This document shows, in pieces, positions 7,248 through 9,371 of a stretch of DNA of 9,371 nucleotides (position 1 is the stretch's first letter; each line of letters opens with the position of its first letter). The stretch spans positions 1-9,371 of the forward strand of contig JAHELH010000006.1 in NCBI GenBank assembly GCA_024644285.1, given 5' to 3'. The stretch is from Paracoccaceae bacterium. Its GTDB lineage: Bacteria > Pseudomonadota > Alphaproteobacteria > Rhodobacterales > Rhodobacteraceae. The notes beneath the pieces are model-generated. The model did no database searches and was not told the origin of the DNA. It saw only the letters and a program-made list of their open reading frames with translations. The position numbers and the translations under genes are program-made.

Positions 7248-9371
7248 ATGCATCCCACCGACCTCTTGGCCAAGGAAAGGCGGGCCCGCATGGCCGCCGA
7301 ACATCTGCTTGCGCTCAAGCAGGCGGAGCTTTGCGATGCCAATCGCAAGTTGTCCCTGCACGCCCGCAACCTTTCGGACGAAATTGTCGAAAAGCGTGAG
7401 GAAACGCGGGCGCTGAAACGGCAGAACTCGGACACGATCATCGAGCTCGAGCATGCAAATCATGCGGTTCTGATCGCCGAGCGCCGGCTATGGGATTCGG
7501 TCGAAACCATTCAGGACGGTTTCGCCGTTTTCGACTCCGAGGATGTGATGATCGCCGCGAACAGCGCCTACCTGCAGCCCTTTGACGGTTTGATCAGCGT
7601 CGGGCCCGGCATTGGATACGCTGAAATGCTGCAAATCGCCGTTGCGGAGGGGATGATTGATATCGGCGACGAATGTCCGTCCGAATGGATCGAGAGAATG
7701 CTTAGGCGTTGGCGCGGCGATCCCATCGAGACGCGTACCATCAAACTCTGGAATGGCCAGTACATCAAACTGATCGACCGGCGTTCGCGTGACGGCGATA
7801 CGGTATCCATGGCGCTGAATATCACCGACACGATCCGCGCCGAGGCCAAGCTGCGGGCGGCCCGGCATCGGGCCGAGGCGGCGAATCGCGCCAAGTCCGC
7901 TTTTCTCGCCAACATGAGCCACGAGATTCGCACGCCAATGAACGGCGTCGTGGGTATGGCGGAACTGCTGGCCGAGACCGAACTGACCGATGAACAGCGG
8001 ATGTTCATCGAAACGATCAGGACCTCTGCCGAGGCGCTGTTGGCGATGATCAACGACGTGCTGGATTATTCCAAGATCGAGGCAGACCGGTTGTCGCTGC
8101 AATGCGCGCCCTTCGATCTGGAGCGCACGATTCACGATGTCGTACTGTTGCTTCAGCCTTCCGCGATGAATCACGACCTGATCATCGCCGTGGATTACGA
8201 CATGTTTCTGCCAACGACCTATCTCGGCGATGGCGGGCGGGTGCGACAGGTGCTGACCAACCTGATCGGGAACGCCGTAAAGTTCACCAAGAAGGGCCAC
8301 GTCCTTGTACGCGTGGTCGGAGTCCCCGAGGGCGAGAGCGGCAAGCAGAAGCTTCACGTCACCGTCGAGGATACCGGCATCGGCATTCCCGCCGACATGA
8401 TCCGGCACATCTTTGGCGAATTCAATCAGGTCGAGGATGAGCGGAATCGCAGCTTTGACGGCACCGGCCTTGGTCTTGCGATCACGGGCAAGCTGGTTTC
8501 GCTGATGGGCGGCGATATCTGGGTCGACAGCGAAGTCGATCGGGGATCGGCTTTCGGGTTTCATCTGACTCTGGATGCCGTCGAGCCGCAAGAAACCGGA
8601 CAACACAAGGCGCCATCCTGGATCAACCGCGTGATCGTCGCCGACAGTCACAAGGTGAATCGCGAGATACTCGACAAGCAAATGCAAGCGATTGGTCTTC
8701 AGGTGGCGGCCTGCCGCAATCTGCGGGAGGTGCTGGAACTACAGCCGGCCAAGGGCGACGTCGTTCTGGCCGACTACAAGCTAGATGACGGGTCGGTGGC
8801 GGACTTGGCCGTCCGGCTGCGGTCCGACGGGTTTGTCGGGCCGATTATCATGTTCTCCCCCAGCTCTCATGCGACGACGCAACAGGGTGGTATCACCCGG
8901 GTTCTGCGGCGCCCTGTCCGCCGAGACGATTTGCTTGCGGCGCTTTGCCAATTGCAGGGCGAGGATGCCGGTACGCCGCCCTCGGACGGCGCGTCCGAAG
9001 ACCAACCGCTTCGCCGGATGCGTGTCCTTGCGGCAGAAGACAACAAGACCAACAGGCTTGTCTTCGGCAAACTCGTGAAGGCCCTGGATATCGATCTGAC
9101 CTTCGCCACGAATGGCCAAGAGGCCATCGACGCGTTCCGGGCGGAAAGGCCGGACCTGATTTTCATGGATATCTCGATGCCGGAAGTGGATGGAAAGGAG
9201 GCCACGCGCGAAATCCGGAAGATCGAATCCGAACGGGGACTGATCCGCACGCCAGTCGTCGCGCTGACAGCACACGCCCTGGCGGGCGACGAGGCCGAGA
9301 TCCTGGCGGCGGGGCTGGACCACTACATGACCAAGCCGTTGCGCAAGGACGAAATTCTCGCACGTATCGCG
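7248..9371 (+). CDS. Soluble hybrid sensor histidine kinase (coiled coil-PAS-HisKA-HATPase-REC-REC), C-terminus cut by window edge
   Basis: Two-component hybrid kinase expected to autophosphorylate on His and pass the phosphate to its own receiver; signal and partner are unknown. There are 708 residues, open at the right edge; the second receiver is nearly complete, so little may be missing unless a phosphotransfer domain follows. Residues 1-80 are a charged coiled coil beginning with [18 protein letters not shown]-like domain starts near Trp82 ([10 protein letters not shown]) and runs to about 195. HisKA carries [10 protein letters not shown] with His225. The HATPase has the N box [10 protein letters not shown] (Asn342), DTGIGIP (Asp375) and GTGLGLAI (405-412). 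Receiver 1 (about 460-570) is degenerate: Asp466 and Asp509 remain, but Arg555 stands where Lys is expected. Receiver 2 (from about 593) is canonical: Glu597, Asp598, phosphoacceptor Asp641, Thr674, Lys696. No membrane segment is seen, so it should be cytoplasmic. An in-frame TAA at 7239 makes ATG 7248 the furthest start; ATG 7290 is the alternative. Transcribed divergently from the macroglobulin operon. Confidence 0.93.
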   Translation, partial: MHPTDLLAKERRARMAAEHLLALKQAELCDANRKLSLHARNLSDEIVEKREETRALKRQNSDTIIELEHANHAVLIAERRLWDSVETIQDGFAVFDSEDVMIAANSAYLQPFDGLISVGPGIGYAEMLQIAVAEGMIDIGDECPSEWIERMLRRWRGDPIETRTIKLWNGQYIKLIDRRSRDGDTVSMALNITDTIRAEAKLRAARHRAEAANRAKSAFLANMSHEIRTPMNGVVGMAELLAETELTDEQRMFIETIRTSAEALLAMINDVLDYSKIEADRLSLQCAPFDLERTIHDVVLLLQPSAMNHDLIIAVDYDMFLPTTYLGDGGRVRQVLTNLIGNAVKFTKKGHVLVRVVGVPEGESGKQKLHVTVEDTGIGIPADMIRHIFGEFNQVEDERNRSFDGTGLGLAITGKLVSLMGGDIWVDSEVDRGSAFGFHLTLDAVEPQETGQHKAPSWINRVIVADSHKVNREILDKQMQAIGLQVAACRNLREVLELQPAKGDVVLADYKLDDGSVADLAVRLRSDGFVGPIIMFSPSSHATTQQGGITRVLRRPVRRDDLLAALCQLQGEDAGTPPSDGASEDQPLRRMRVLAAEDNKTNRLVFGKLVKALDIDLTFATNGQEAIDAFRAERPDLIFMDISMPEVDGKEATREIRKIESERGLIRTPVVALTAHALAGDEAEILAAGLDHYMTKPLRKDEILARIA
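7272..7280 (+). promoter_or_regulatory. Shine-Dalgarno-like AAGGAAAGG before an alternative kinase start at 7290
   Basis: The purine-rich run ends 9 bases before an in-frame ATG at 7290 (Met15 of the longer form). The ATG at 7248 has only GGGG directly against it. The run also encodes KERR, part of a conserved-looking coiled-coil start, so its resemblance to a ribosome binding site may be accidental. Confidence 0.3.

Noticed and set aside
7055..7463. Short overlapping minus-strand frames across the intergenic region and kinase start
   Set aside because: They overlap the kinase coiled-coil coding region and the macroglobulin leader, and show no coherent protein features.
7488..8687. A 399-codon open frame on the minus strand, opposite the histidine kinase
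   Set aside because: It lies wholly inside the kinase gene, whose frame carries every expected catalytic motif. The antisense product is rich in His, Asp, Gln and Arg with no recognisable domain, and long antisense frames are common in GC-rich genes.

Overview
The window is GC-rich, densely coding DNA from a Gram-negative bacterium. Signal-peptide style, gene content and the sensor-kinase family suggest an alphaproteobacterium, probably of the Rhodobacterales; this is inference from protein style, not from a marker gene. Three genes fill almost all of it. Two are cut by the window edges, and I see no tRNA, rRNA, CRISPR array, insertion sequence or attachment site.

Minus strand, 7094 down to 1: a two-gene operon. 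The first gene encodes a very large (1813 aa) secreted bacterial alpha-2-macroglobulin with an N-terminal PAN/apple-type domain and an intact-looking thioester motif (Cys-Thr-Glu-Gln). Its stop codon overlaps by 4 bases the start of pbpC, which encodes penicillin-binding protein 1C, a bifunctional peptidoglycan glycosyltransferase/transpeptidase that runs off the left edge. The same pairing is known from Escherichia coli (yfhM-pbpC). The accepted idea is that the macroglobulin traps foreign proteases entering the periplasm while PBP1C repairs damaged wall, so together they act as an envelope defence and repair module.

Intergenic, 7095-7247: 153 bases between divergent genes, holding the strong ribosome binding site of the macroglobulin gene and presumably both promoters.

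Plus strand, 7248 to 9371 (cut at the right edge): a soluble hybrid histidine kinase with an N-terminal coiled coil, a PAS-like sensor domain, HisKA, HATPase, a degenerate receiver and a canonical receiver. Its signal and target are unknown; divergent placement next to the envelope operon is only a weak hint of a link.

The window does not show a wholly new system. The most notable points are the PAN-macroglobulin fusion made as a soluble rather than lipid-anchored protein, the uncharacterised helical segment behind the PAN domain, and the kinase's degenerate first receiver.
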